DNA of 64,000 nucleotides from Cryptomeria japonica. Taxonomy: Eukaryota; Streptophyta; Pinopsida; Cupressales; Cupressaceae. A program made the position numbers and the translations under genes. Numbering within the stretch: the stretch's first letter is position 1; every line of letters begins with the position of its first letter. Shown here in pieces: positions 45,533 through 56,603 of the stretch. Where the stretch lies: positions 181,060,977 to 181,124,976 of the forward strand of contig NC_081411.1 of NCBI RefSeq assembly GCF_030272615.1, read 5' to 3'. Under the pieces are notes generated by a model. That model was not told the origin of the DNA. It saw only the letters and a program-made list of their open reading frames with translations, and ran no database searches.

Positions 45533-46289
45533 TTGCAGTATCTATAAACGTATAAAATACTTTATCTCACCGATTAATGACATCTCAAATTCTTTGCTCA
45601 TTTCCAAAGTTTTTGCATAGAGAGTCATTTCCACAAAAGATAATATCATCAACAAATATGGCTGAGATCAGTATTCCATACTCATCATTCTTCATGTACA
45701 TATTGTTGTTTTCACTTGTTCTTATAAAACTAATTTTGATCAAATATGAATGCAATCTATCATACCATGCTTTAGGTGCTTGTTTCAGGCCATATAAAGC
45801 TTAATTCAATTTACATACCTGATCATTATTTTCTTTTTCAACAAATCCTTCAGGTTGTTCAATGAAAACTTCTTCTTCTAATATACCATTCAGAAATGCA
45901 GATTTGACATCTATTTGATATACCTTGAAATTTTTGAATGCAACATATGCCAACAATGTTCTTACTCCTTCAAGTCTTGCCACAGGTGCAAAAGTTTCAC
46001 CATAATCAATTCCTTCTTCTTGAGCATAATCTTTGCAAACTAGTCTTGCTTTATTTCGAATAACCTCACCTTTTTCATTTAGCTTGTTTCTGAAAATCCA
46101 CTTTGTACCAATTACATTTTTGTCCTTTGGTCTTGGGACTAGTGTCCATGTGTCATTCTTCTTGATTTGATCAATCTCTTCTGTCATAGCATTTATCCAA
46201 TCTTCACTGTTAAATGCCTCTTTCACTATCCTCGGTTCAAATTCAAATATCAGACATGTGTTTTGTCTCAGTTTGTTCCTTGTCATCAC
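45533..46289 (-). pseudogene. Copia G reverse transcriptase core
   Basis: 45801-46289 encodes [75 protein letters not shown] and [19 protein letters not shown], ending at a TAA. 45533-45800 continues with ALYGLKQAPKAWYDRLH and IFVDDIIFCG (box intact) followed by a frame break. The two catalytic regions are intact, but the frame is split. Confidence 0.86.
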
Positions 46290-47306
46290 TAGATCATCCT
46301 TATCTCCTATAATCTGACTTGATGCATGATTCCTTCTGACATACTTGGCTAATATAGGCTCGGTAGACTTTGTATGTTCTTCTTCATCAATCGGTAACTA
46401 GATATTCTCTTCATTTCCTTCAGCAGTCTTCTTGGTAGGACTTCTTAGTTGAACATAGACAAATCCTTCATAATCTTCTGGTTCTTTGGAGTTTCCGTCA
46501 TCATTTCTATCTGTAAATTCATCAATTTTCACATTTGCACTTTCTACTATTTTGTTAGATTATTTGATCAGACATTTACATGCTTTGCTTCTAGAAGAAT
46601 AACCTAGAAATGTTCCTTCTTCACTTTTCTGATCAAACTTACCATTTCTATCATCTTTGTGTACATAGCATCTACTTCCAAAGATTTTAAAATAACTTAG
46701 ATTGGGTTTCTTGTCATACCAGATTTCATAAGGTGTCTTCAAAGTTCCTTTCTTCAGTTGTACTCGGTTCAGGGTGTAAATTGTTGTGCTTATTGCTTCT
46801 CTCCAAAATGTTTGTGGCACTTTCTTTTCAATCATCAGGGTTCTGGCACAATCCACAATAGATCTTTTTCTCCTCTTAGCTATTCCATTTTGTTGTGGGG
46901 TTCTCGGTGTAGAGACTTACCTTTTAATACCATGATCATTATAGAACAAGTTGAACTCATCATATGTGAACTCTCCTCCTTTGTCTGATCTAAGACATTT
47001 CAGTTGTCTTTCTGACTCATTTTCAACTCTTGCCTTATACCATTTAAACATTTGAAAAGCTTTTGATTTTTCTTTTAAAAACATTACTGACATCATCCTT
47101 GTGTAATCATCCACAAATAATATGAAATATTTATCACCATAGTAACTCTAAACTTTCATAGGACCACAAAGATCAATATGCACAAGATCTAAAATTTCCT
47201 TAGAAGTGTAGGACTTACTTGTAAAGCTTGACCTTATCATCTTCCCCATCTAGCATCCTCAACACATAGCATTCTCAGGTTTTTCAAGACTTGGTAGCCC
47301 TCTTAC
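46290..47306 (-). pseudogene. Copia G integrase
   Basis: DLVHIDLCGPMKV (first D) is read near 47150-47190. 46917-47114 has DDYTRMMSVMFLKEKSKAFQ and CLRSDKGGEFTYDEFN (second D kept). A TAA-type break and the Glu helix region near 46870 follow. 46560-46856 has KKVPQTFWREAIS, TPYEIWYDKKPNLSYF, FGSRCYVHKDDRNGKFD and EEGTFLGYSSRSKA. The acidic linker at 46290-46559 runs to RT. Stops at about 47148, 46916 and 46560. Confidence 0.85.
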
Positions 47307-47825
47307 TCAGTTCTTCTTACTTATTTTGATCAGATTGTCAAAATTTACATGACAAAACCTTTTATGCCATAACCAGGTATCATCTATCTTTGCATACAGA
47401 CACTTATTCCAAGTTGAGTCAAGGTGAAATGTGTTACCTTTTGTTTGTGTCCTGGTAGCAGCTAACTTTCCATGCTTGTCATGAACTTTGACAATTCCTT
47501 TTTGAAACTCTATTCGGTAACCTATGTTGTTTAGCTGTGCTACACTCAACAAATTGTATTTCAAACCTTCAACCCAATAAACATCATTACATTTAGCATT
47601 GTCAAGAAGTGTTATGGATCCTTTACCTCTTACCAGACATGGTGCATCATTACCAAATCTCACATAGCCTCCATCATAATCTTCTAATATAGCAAACTTG
47701 TGTTTATCACCTGTCATGTGATGTGAGCATCCACTATCTATAATCCAAGAATCATTAGTATTTATATGAGATATTAAAGCTTTTTCTTCATACCTTTCTT
47801 CATCTGATCCATCTTTGATAGCCAC
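47307..47825 (-). pseudogene. Copia G protease and pre-integrase region
   Basis: A 172-codon open frame with NDSWIIDSGCSHHMTGD (intact DSG site), YVRFGNDAPCLVRGKGSITL, DVYWVEGLKYNLLSVAQLNN, TKGNTFHLDSTWN and WLWHKRFCHVNFDNLIKIS (HHCC). It ends at a stop at 47304-47306. The protease and zinc-binding residues look intact. Confidence 0.87.
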
Positions 47826-48887
47826 ATAAACAACTTCCTCTGTATCAGTTTCATCTGATTTATCATCATTATATTCCTCATTAGCTATTAGGCATGTCTT
47901 TTTATCTCTTCTCCTGAAGTCTCGATGTCTTCTGTAATGATTATCTTTCTATTTGTCATCTTGGTAATCTCTCTTTTCACTAGATTCTTTGTCAGGACAG
48001 TTAGAAGCCATATGTCCAATTCTATCATACTTAAAACATTTCAAGGGTAACTTTCCTTTGCACTTACCTTTCCCTCTCAGTAACCTTCTAGCTAATAGTG
48101 CTTCAAACTCTTCTTGCTTTCTGATTTCCTCATACAGTTTGTGTACCTCCTCCATGTTTTTACAAAATCTTTCACTTGCTCCATTGTGATTCCCTTCATA
48201 ATACTTATACTTTCTATCATTGTAATTATCAGATTCATCAAGATGGAAAGAATTAAATGCATACTCAACTTTATTTACCGATAACACACTGTTATCAAAG
48301 TTACTTAACTCAAATGCATGTAGCTTACCAATAGTAGCATCTAGAGAAATTGGCATATTGGGTACAGACCTCAATTCATTGATTGCAGAGACTCGGATTG
48401 CATAAGCTGGTAGAAGTGTTCTTAACAACTTACTTGTTACATCATTTTCTTCAATAGTTCCACCTGCTCCTTTGATTTGATTGACAATCTCCTTTAGTCT
48501 TGTATTGTACTGGGTTATGTTCACACCTTCATTCATCCTCATAGATTCAATTTGTCCTCTTAGACTATCCACTTTTTCTCTTTGAACATGTTCATCTCCA
48601 CCATGCACAGATATGAGCTTAGCCCACATTGCCTTTGCATCATTGCAGCCTTCTAGGTCATTAAACTCTGAGTCGGTCAATGCAGATGTTATTTCAATCA
48701 TTGCTTGGATATGTTCTTTCTTTGCCTTTATCTCTTCCATTGTCAATGGATAGGTGCTAGGTGCGGTGTATTCATTCTCCAGATAATATACAACATATTC
48801 TCCTACTCCTGATAGGTGTAGCTTCATCCTTTTCTACCATATAGAGAAACTAGACTTGTTCAGCTTCGGTGCATCCCTCTTATACAT
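47826..48887 (-). pseudogene. Copia G Gag
   Basis: The probable start is ATG 48885-48887 (MYKRDAPKLNKSSFSIW), with an in-frame TAG soon after (about 48836) and then a 292-codon open frame 47949-48827. It contains TSALTDSEFNDLEGCNDAKA, GGDEHVQREKVDSLRGQIESM, AYAIRVSAINELRSV and the knuckle CFKYDRIGHMASNC, whose second Cys is Tyr. The longest preserved gag in the window. Confidence 0.85.
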
Positions 48888-48938
48888 CTTTGGATCTTTG
48901 CCTCAAGTACTTTTAAAATTTTTCTCCCGTAGTCCAAA

Positions 48939-48950
48939 GCTCTGATACCA
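48939..48950 (-). other. Primer binding site of copia G
   Basis: The minus strand reads TGGTATCAGAGC, perfect for the initiator-Met tRNA, two bases from the LTR at 48953. Confidence 0.92.
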
Positions 48951-48952
48951 AT

Positions 48953-51500
48953 TGATAGTTCTAATACTAATATGATTAGTATAGATGCCAAGCTAACAAG
49001 ATGAGAGGGGGGGAGGTGAATCATACAAACTTAATCTTCCATAAAAACAATAGATTCAACCTCGGTAAACTTTATCAGAAAAGCTGTAAAGCATGCAGAT
49101 TCATAAATAGATAAGATCACACAACATATAACACCAGATTTAATGTGGAAATGCAAATAGGGAAAAACCACTATGGGATTTGGGATCTACTAAGAAATAT
49201 ACTCTTCAAGAGTATGCTCGGTTAAAAGCAAATCCTGTTAAAGATTACAAACACATTGCTAGATGTGACCCGATTAAGGGATTTCCCTCAGATCTGATAG
49301 GATCTTCACCTTGTTAGAGGTGACCTTGTTAAAGGATTTCAAACACTCAATCTGAATGTCACCTTGCTAGAGGGTTTTACAAATAAGACTGTTAAGTCCA
49401 CTCGGTTAAGAGATTTTCTGTCACTTCAAAAAATAACAGTAATAAAATATATCTGCAACTTCACATCTACAAATGCTAAAGTAGATTCTTATTTGCTCAA
49501 TACAATCTTAGTCATAGGACTTATCTTGTCCCTCTGTTGGGCTCTATACTCTGTTATCAAAATAGATCTTCAAGCTTCTATGCTCGATAAGCTTCTATGC
49601 TTAATCTCCTTGATCGCATTTCCCATGATCAATCATAGCCATCAGATCTTCAAACTCAACCAGGTTCAATGTATCCTTCGATCTGAAAATGTTTTACCTC
49701 ACCTTGGAACTTGCATACATTTCTTAGAGGGTGAACTCACAAAGCTGGTTCCAACTTTTGCCAATGAAGGAAATTGGCGAAAGTGGAAAATTTTGTTTAC
49801 GACGGGTTCGAGCGAAGTGGGGGTGTTCGAACGGAATACCCTTTGGGGTTCGAGTGAAGACCCCACTTCGCTCTACCCCATCTTTCGAACAAAGAACCTT
49901 TAATGCCCATTTATGTCATTTTTTAGTTATAGCGCGGGGGTTCAATCGAACCCCCCTAAAAATGGGGGGTTCGCTCGAACCCCCCTTCGTTTGAACCCCT
50001 TTTTTAACACTTCTATGAAGATTTCTACATTTTTTTGCATATTTTTGGCCTTGAAACCTCTGGTTGAAGGCTCAAATGGAATGATCTTGACAACCCAAAA
50101 TGTAGTATTATAGTCCTCAAAGTAAGCTTTCCAATGAATATAATTTTATTACATATTGAGTTTATTATGAACTTGTTTTTTTAATTTTACCAAATATAGG
50201 TTTTTCACCAAACATGAACTTCTCTGTTCAACGTATTAGGAAAAATAGGAAACTAATTCAAAACAATTCTGAAAAATATCTAAGCCCTGGGTATTGATGT
50301 CTTCTTTCTAACAAAAAAAATAAAATTGAATTTCGATATATATAGAATAAGTTATGTGTTCAAACATAAACCTATATCTGAATTATGACTAGTCGGAATT
50401 CAAAACTTAATAAAATGAAAAATATTGAACATATCACTATCAAACCAATTGCAAGCCTTGGATATTGATGTTACAAACCAAAATTTGAAAAAATTGAGTT
50501 TTTATCATTTATAGAAAAAAAGTTATACATTTCGGGAGGCACATCACTCTTAAAAAATGTAGTTTGTTGTAAAAACTACTTCTCGAGGGAGATGGAAAAA
50601 TTAAAAAAAAATCCTTCAAAAAAATTTGAAAAAAATATATATGGAATCTATAGACAAAATTCTACAAATCACTAATTTACATCATCTTCAAATTCTTAAT
50701 AGTTTAAAAGTTATAGTTGTCGGAAGTTGAAGATTATTTTAAAATTGTTCATCTCAATGTCAAAAGTGGCAAAAAAGTGGGAACCATTATTGTGAGTTCA
50801 CCCTGGAACTTGTGCTAAGGTATTGCAGTTCAATTTGAGCTGTAGATCTTCCTGCCAATCTTCTATTTCCATTGATTCTTTAACAAACTTCATGCATGGC
50901 TTACCAATCATTTAATCAACTCCAACTCATTAGCTTCCTTCATTAAATAATGCTTTTATATATTCAATGCATTTTGTTATTACTCGGTTGCAACTCGGTA
51001 AATACTAAACTTTACTCGGTAGACATTTCTGCCTTTATTAACTAATAGCGATAACCTTAGGGTTTACTGACTAGGTTCCTTAGGGTTTATTGACTAGGTT
51101 CTTTGCTCGGTAACATAGTATAGTATTAACCTTACAAACAATAGCATATGTAGGATATCAAAACAATCTAAACATCATGATCTCATCATTGTCTAACTCG
51201 GTAATAGTTGCCCATTGAATAACTTATTCCTCCCCTTATTCATTACATTCTTTATGTATCTTTTACCAACATCTTAACTCTTTTCAAAACATACTTCTCA
51301 AGATATGGCAACAGCATACTAAATCAGAAAATCAATTTCTTGACATCAATGACAAAATAATAATCTTAAGACAGTGAACATCCTTAATTAGTTATATCCA
51401 TAGTCATCAACAACCTTCTCAATATCCTTATTGAAATAACAACAATCTCTTATTGTAATTGGAATGCCAACAATCTCCCTTGTCTATTATAATGCCAACA
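48953..51500 (-). repeat. 5' LTR of element G, enlarged by a DNA element
   Basis: Collinear with 42820-44338 except for the insertion at 49727-50805. Module GAGAGGGGGGGAGGTGAATC near 49002 and AATGTGGAAATGC / GGGAAAAACCAC near 49142-49170. The minus-strand TATA-like GAATATATAAAAGC is near 50951-50965. A short direct duplication (GGGTTTACTGACTAGGTTC) lies at about 51060-51100. The PPT/LTR-start copy is also present inside this LTR at 51463-51479. Confidence 0.92.
49727..50805. mobile_element. Non-autonomous DNA transposon with 15-bp terminal inverted repeats
   Basis: 1079 bp absent from the other G LTR. The ends are perfect 15-bp inverted repeats: AGGGTGAACTCACAA (49728-49742) and TTGTGAGTTCACCCT (50790-50804). 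The outer bases extend the right end to CAGGGTG, which resembles hAT ends, but no clear 8-bp (or any) target duplication was found, so the superfamily is open. It has no transposase. The left third is GC-rich with strong internal palindromes (49810-49873 and 49936-49985). The right two thirds are AT-rich without features. Confidence 0.8.
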
Positions 51501-52590
51501 CTTTCAACCAAATAGTTCATAAACATCACATGAAAAATGCATAACACATAACACACATATTTTTCATGTGGAAACCCAAATGGGAAAAACCACGGTGGGG
51601 ATGAATACCCACAAGCTTGTTTTGAACTCTTTTGAAGCTCGCCATGTTAGGAGCCTAGTTCGGTTAAAGACTTTACAATAAGGTTATGCTAGTAAGTGAT
51701 CCTGTTAGAGATCACCTAGTTAAGGGATGGCTATATACCCTGTTAAAGGTTACCTCTCTAGAGGATTTGAAGAACTCAATGATCTTGAGTCACTTGGTTA
51801 CAGGTTTTACAATAAGAATGTTAAAGCTACCCAGTAAAGGGATTTTCCAACTGTTGAAATGGTTAGAAGACAATATGTAAAACTCAGATCTGATAATAGT
51901 ACTACATGCCAAGGCAGATCCTTTTCATTTCTACTCTGCAATCACACTCTATAGTTTTACTTTTACTGGTCTGGAAAGTATCTCATCACTCAGATACACA
52001 CACACACAACATTTTCCAATAACTTTACAATAACAAACATCATTGACCTTATAGACAATAGTTAGGTTGGAAGCATAAACCCTAAACACTAAGCATCTTA
52101 GGTTTACAACACAGGCAGTCCAATCCTGACCGTACAAACACATTGCATAGAGAATTACAATTTCAAATAGATCACAAGATAATCTGCATCATTCATTCAT
52201 CACTATACATGGGAATCAGTAACCCATCATGCTCTCTTCTCATACCGTTAAGAAGAATGATCATTCTCAAGGTAAACTTTAAACGCGGTCGATCTTCTCA
52301 TGCAAGATCCTCAAGGAAATCCTTCATGTGCACAAAGATGACATGGCACCTAGATCTCATTCACATCTCTTAGCTAATTCATTATAGAGTATAATCGGTT
52401 GCATCACACATGTTGGATCACCAAACCAATAACCCTAGAGTTGAGACTATCAACCGGTAGTCACACTTAGTGAAACTCTGACACCTGTTTACTACATCTC
52501 CTCATACCTCTTCATACTAGTTCACTTGAACTTATTGACATCAATGACAACATGCATTATCATCATATCAACATGTTGGTTCCTCATGGA

Positions 52591-53309
52591 ATATTATTGT
52601 AATAAGGAATTATGTAATGATCTTATTGTAATATCTTTATGTGGCCGACCTCATTGGTTTTAGGCCTTAAGGTTTGTATAAATAAGAGGTAGAAACTCTT
52701 TGTAGGGTATCATGGTTATTGGAAAGGTCATGGTTAAGGAATGTAATGTGTGAATATTGTAATATCATTCAGGCAGAGGGGTTGGTCGGTCATTGGTGAT
52801 TGAATTGGATTCAGAAAAGGATTTAGTCCTTCGACATTGAGTTTAATCAGGATTGTAATCAGGCATGGTAGATGTTATCTCTGGTAGTTCACTCTATTGG
52901 ATTGTTGTCCTTTTATCTTGAGTTGGTTGTAGCCTCTTTGTAGTCAATGAGAATCTTTTGTAATGAGCAGTATGCTCTAGGCAGTGTGCCTTCCTACAAG
53001 TGTAGGCCCCTCATTGTAACACATACTTTCTGTACAAGTATCATTTGACTGTGGGTAGGATTCCCACTGTGGTTTTTACCTTTCTATTTTTTAAACGTAC
53101 ATATCATTGTGTTATGTGGTATGGTTTCTTTGCATTGATTATCTGTTTAATTGTTAAGTTGTATTGTTTACTGGTATCTGTTCCTACCGGCATCTGTATG
53201 TGCTTTACCGATACTTGATTTGTTTAGGGTTGTATTGTGGATTAAAAGTTATAATCTGTTAACAACTAATTCACCCTGCCCTCTCAATTGTTCACCGATT
53301 ATCCTAAAA
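52591..53309 (+). repeat. 5' LTR of element I, 5'-truncated
   Basis: Homologous to the last 719 bp of the F LTR (from about 36001). TATA box TTTGTATAAATAAG at about 52674. Module CACTGTGGTTTTTACC / AAACGTACA near 53065-53100, then TTCACCCTGCCCTCTC near 53270. The first 370 bp are missing at the junction with H. It ends near CCTAAAA, a decayed CTAACA. Confidence 0.75.
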
Positions 53310-53311
53310 GT

Positions 53312-53323
53312 TGGTATCAGAGC
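53312..53323 (+). other. Primer binding site of copia I
   Basis: TGGTATCAGAGC, perfect match to the initiator-Met type site, just after the LTR end. Confidence 0.9.
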
Positions 53324-53368
53324 TTTGGTCCTATTTTGCAAAAGCTTAACTGGTTGAGGCAGATCCTA

Positions 53369-54027
53369 TGGCAACTAACACTTCTAATCCACTAGCAACT
53401 ATTTTTTCAGAAGAGAAATCCCTAAGCTTGATGGAACAAATTATGGGATATGGAAAATTCGAATGGAGACACATCTTATATGTCTTGGGAAGGATATTTG
53501 GGAGATCACTGAGAAAGGATACACACCTTATGATTCGAGATCTGGCAATCCTGCTCCTACAAACTTGGATAAGAATATTGAAAATGATTGCAGAGTTAGA
53601 GAAGCCCTCTTGTGTGCACTTACTAATCAACAGATCATGGGATTGAATGACAAATTATCACTTAAGGTTATGTGGGAAAAATTGCAAACTCTGAATGAAG
53701 GTGACCCTATTGTCAAAATTGCTAAACTTGATGCTTACCGGGTAAGATATGAAAACTTGAAAATGGAAGATAATGAAAGAATTGTTGTGTTTATGGAAAG
53801 AGTAAATGAGATTGTTATGAGAATTCAATGTTGTAGAGGATTTCTAAGTGAAGATGAAATAGTTTCCAAAGTCTTGAGAGCCCTTCCATAGGCTTACAAG
53901 TTGAAGGAAACTACAATTAATGAGTTACGAACAATGACAAACACTTCAGTTAATAGAGACATTCTCATTGGGAAATTATCTATTTTTGAGCTTGAAGAAT
54001 TTGGATCTTTTGGAGCTATAAAGTTTG
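53369..54027 (+). pseudogene. Copia I Gag, N-terminal part
   Basis: ATG 53369 starts MATNTSNPLATIFSEEKS. The frame shifts near 53440 to METHLICLGKDIWEITEKGY, and 53463-53891 is open: KVMWEKLQTLNEGDPIVKIA, FMERVNEIVMRIQCCRGFLS. TAG at 53889-53891 stands where relatives have a Leu/Gln-rich PLxY segment. It continues KETTINELRTMTNTSVNRD to FELEEFGSFGAIK, where J is inserted at 54028. Confidence 0.83.
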
Positions 54028-55197
54028 TGTTGGCATTTTGATGATATTTTGGTTGTCATTGATGGACACACACTTTCTTGATGTATGAGTTATGCTCAAC
54101 CAGTAATTGTTTCAACCAGTCTTGTATATCATTGAATGTATAGTCTTTAGACTATCGGTGTTTTGCACTAAATGGTTTACCGGTCACAGGTGGTATGAAG
54201 ACCCCAAGAGGTGCAAGGATCCCAAGCAGTTTGAGGATCTCAAGCGATATGAAGGATCCAAGTGGTAGTTAACTTTTGATCGGAACACTACGTTATACCA
54301 GTCTTCATTTTTGTCAACTGGTATTCGGTATATTATATTAACTAGAATTACTCTATGATGAGTTACCAACTAGTATTAATATAATGTGTGATGAGTTATC
54401 ATCCACCGACACTTTGGTGGTGTTTTTGTGCCATGTTACCAAATGTGTCTAGATGCACTGAACCTCAGAAATGGTAGTCTAATCCTATTGGACCGACATG
54501 AAATTAGATTCCTTTATAAGGACATCATGTCTAGGGTTTGTAAGAAAAAAGAGAGGTATGAGAGAGAGAATTGAAAAGGTTATGTGCGATCATTGGAGAG
54601 TAGATTAGGTCTATGTGAAGAGATAGAGTGTGGAGATATAGAAGACTAAAGTAATATTGAAATGCATTAACAAGGAGCTATCAAGGATCCAATTAAGTAT
54701 ACTGTGCTATAACCTAGATCATTCACTTGTTGATTACTCACATCTTTGACAATTCTGAAGCCCTTAACCGGGTAGGCTCTACGAAGCCTTTGTAAATCCT
54801 CTAACAAGGTGCTTCACAACTATGGATCTTAAATCCTCTAAAGGGGTAGTCTCTAACATGACTTATCTCCTAACAGAGATCTAGATTCTTAATAGGATCT
54901 ATTCTAGTGAAGAACATTGTATGACCTTAACCGGTCTTAAAACTATTCTGCAGATAGTTACTTGTGAGTTTCTGCTCACTGTGGTTTTTCCCATTTAGGT
55001 TTCCACGTCAAATATCTAGTGTTATGGTGATTGTTCTCTTGTGGGTGAATGCTTTGTTTTCTATTTGGTTTGCATTTATCTTAACCAATTTATTAGTGAA
55101 TCTATTGTACCAGTTATCCACTAAACTATTTAGGAATTTGTTTATAGCAAGTTTTGGTATACTAATTCACCCTCCCCCCCCCTCTTAGTATTCATCA
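54028..55197 (+). repeat. 5' LTR of element J
   Basis: 1170 bp, TGTTGGCATTTTGATG to AGTATTCATCA. TATA box CCTTTATAAGG at 54511-54521. Module CACTGTGGTTTTTCCC / GGTTTCCACGTC at about 54977-55008. TTCACCCTCCCCCCCCCTC near 55167. Contains a hairpin-capable ATAGTC/GACTAT pair near 54140. In the first 215 bp I count about 16 differences from the 3' LTR, mostly transitions. Confidence 0.92.
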
Positions 55198-55199
55198 AT

Positions 55200-55211
55200 T
55201 GGTATCAAAGC
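55200..55211 (+). other. Primer binding site of J
   Basis: TGGTATCAAAGC, the same one-base variant as in copia B, two bases after the LTR. It links J's replication to initiator-Met-type priming. Confidence 0.88.
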
Positions 55212-55235
55212 CAACCTTTCTATAAGTTTAACCAC

Positions 55236-56522
55236 TTGGAAGGGGGTATGGGGGAATATAGTGTGAGGGAACTTACTCATCATCTCACTCAAGCTGAGAA
55301 AGCCTATAATAAACTCAAAGTCAAGTATAAAGCCTCTTTGGCCAAGAGAAGAGAGCATGCTGAGAAAATGATGGAACTGACTAAAAATAGCTCTTCTGAT
55401 GAAGCTGACATGGATGCCCTAGTTGAAGAAGTTGAAAAGCTGAATGAATCCAAAGTCAATGTGAGGAGGGAGTTGGAAGGACTGACTATGAGAATGAGTC
55501 AGGAGCTTGAGAATAGAAGGAAAGCTGAAGATCTGGTAAAACACAAAGATCTTGAGATCTCCAAGCTAAAGAAAGAAATCAGTACCCTTACTGCTCATCT
55601 CCAGGAGAGCAAAGTGGAAAAAGAAGAAATACAAGGTGAACTAAACATGGCTATCTCTGAGAATGCAACCTTGATGGAATCTAATGCTGCTATTTCCAAG
55701 GAACTTACTGAGTCAAAGGAGATACTTTCCAAATTCAATCAGAGTACTGCTAAGCTAGAGCAAAAGCTAGAATCGGCAAAGCTAGTAAAGGATACTTTTG
55801 GACTTGATTTCTCTAGGTATGAGAAAGGTGAAACCTCTAGAACAAAAGATGAAACATCAAAGAAGCAATTGACATCCAAGCATAAAGGTAAGCAAAAATT
55901 TAAACCTATTTTCTTTAATTGTCTGAAAGAGGGACATACTGCCAATGTGTGTAGAAACAAGGCCTACAACAATTTTCCTTATTTTCAAAACAATATGCCT
56001 AGATCCAATAGATTCAATGGAAACTGTTATGCATACAAAAAGTTTCAGCATAGAGTATTTGAATGTAGGTCTGTTTTGCACAACACTATAAGATATCCTC
56101 CAAGGACTCAAGGAGTTATTTCGGAACTTCCTGTGAGTCAAAATCCCAACCGGTACAATACCTATGACCATCAATCAGTTGGTTATCAAGTGGCAACCAG
56201 TTGGAGAGAAACTTGTTTGATCTATCATGGTAGTGGACACACTACTGCAACATGCATAAGGAAGAATGGAAGTCTGAATTATGGACCATGGAGAACCCCT
56301 AGGATGGTATGCTATCATTGCAACAAACCAGGTCACACTGCTAGAACTTGCAGACTGAGAAAGAACTTATCGGATGTTGTACTGATCACTCTAGAAGGGA
56401 AGATTTATGTTGAAACTATTCAAGTGGAAATGAATAAAACTTGGAAAAAGAAATCAGAAGGAGAGTCACAAAATGAACCTATTTCTACACCTAGTGTGGA
56501 AGTCTCTGAACCGGCAAATTGA
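55236..56522 (+). CDS. J ORF1: Gag C-terminal-like protein, coiled coil plus zinc knuckles
   Basis: A 428-codon intact frame that begins 25 bases after the primer site; the start codon choice (55236 or 55248) is uncertain. Residues 10-195 are Glu/Lys/Leu heptads, a long coiled coil. From residue 229 come four CCHC-type modules. Three are damaged: FNCLKEGHTANVC at 228-240, CYAYKKFQHRVFEC at 264 and CLIYHGSGHTTATC at 327. One is intact: CYHCNKPGHTARTC at 359-372. The normal N-terminal Gag core is missing. Similar coiled-coil plus knuckle architecture is seen in copia B (17175-18220). Likely role: RNA binding and particle association. It overlaps no pol. Confidence 0.75.
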   Translation: MEGGMGEYSVRELTHHLTQAEKAYNKLKVKYKASLAKRREHAEKMMELTKNSSSDEADMDALVEEVEKLNESKVNVRRELEGLTMRMSQELENRRKAEDLVKHKDLEISKLKKEISTLTAHLQESKVEKEEIQGELNMAISENATLMESNAAISKELTESKEILSKFNQSTAKLEQKLESAKLVKDTFGLDFSRYEKGETSRTKDETSKKQLTSKHKGKQKFKPIFFNCLKEGHTANVCRNKAYNNFPYFQNNMPRSNRFNGNCYAYKKFQHRVFECRSVLHNTIRYPPRTQGVISELPVSQNPNRYNTYDHQSVGYQVATSWRETCLIYHGSGHTTATCIRKNGSLNYGPWRTPRMVCYHCNKPGHTARTCRLRKNLSDVVLITLEGKIYVETIQVEMNKTWKKKSEGESQNEPISTPSVEVSEPAN

Positions 56523-56577
56523 GCTTCAGAAAAGCTTAGGGGGAGCATATCGATGAAATATTTTGAACCCTTAGTTT

Positions 56578-56603
56578 ATATCGGTAAAGACCCTTACCGA
56601 TAT
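56578..56603 (+). other. Perfect 10-bp hairpin between J ORF1 and ORF2
   Basis: ATATCGGTAA (56578-56587), 6-nt loop, TTACCGATAT (56594-56603). It lies in the 430-bp spacer between the two ORFs, 40 bp after the G-rich CTTAGGGGGAGCATAT. That purine run resembles the sequence found after pol in related elements and may mark where pol was lost. Function unknown. Confidence 0.55.

Larger units (their letters stand above)
42820..51500 (-). mobile_element. Element G: complete-length Ty1/copia retrotransposon
   Basis: LTRs at 42820-44338 and 48953-51500, with a perfect 5-bp target duplication CTTTC at 42815-42819 and 51501-51505. The minus strand carries gag-PR-INT-RT-RH. It is inserted in the H LTR. 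The right LTR is enlarged by a 1079-bp DNA element (49727-50805). Excluding that, the two LTRs are about 1519 and 1469 bp, the difference being a deletion near 49580 and a short duplication near 51070. Confidence 0.95.
42526..52590 (-). mobile_element. Element H: copia LTR split by element G
   Basis: Two pieces, 42526-42819 and 51501-52590, join exactly at the CTTTC duplication of copia G. Together they give one LTR resembling that of copia A: ATGATGAAC...GAGAGGGGGGGTGAACCAG near 42570, then ATGTGGAAACCCAAATGGG and AAAACCACGGTGGGG near 51570-51600. No body adjoins it, so it is a solo LTR or the remnant of a truncated element. The right end is fused at about 52590 to the truncated LTR of element I. 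Confidence 0.75.

Noticed and set aside
49364-49903. 179-codon plus-strand frame
   Set aside because: It crosses the boundary between the G LTR and the inserted TIR element, with no recognisable domain.
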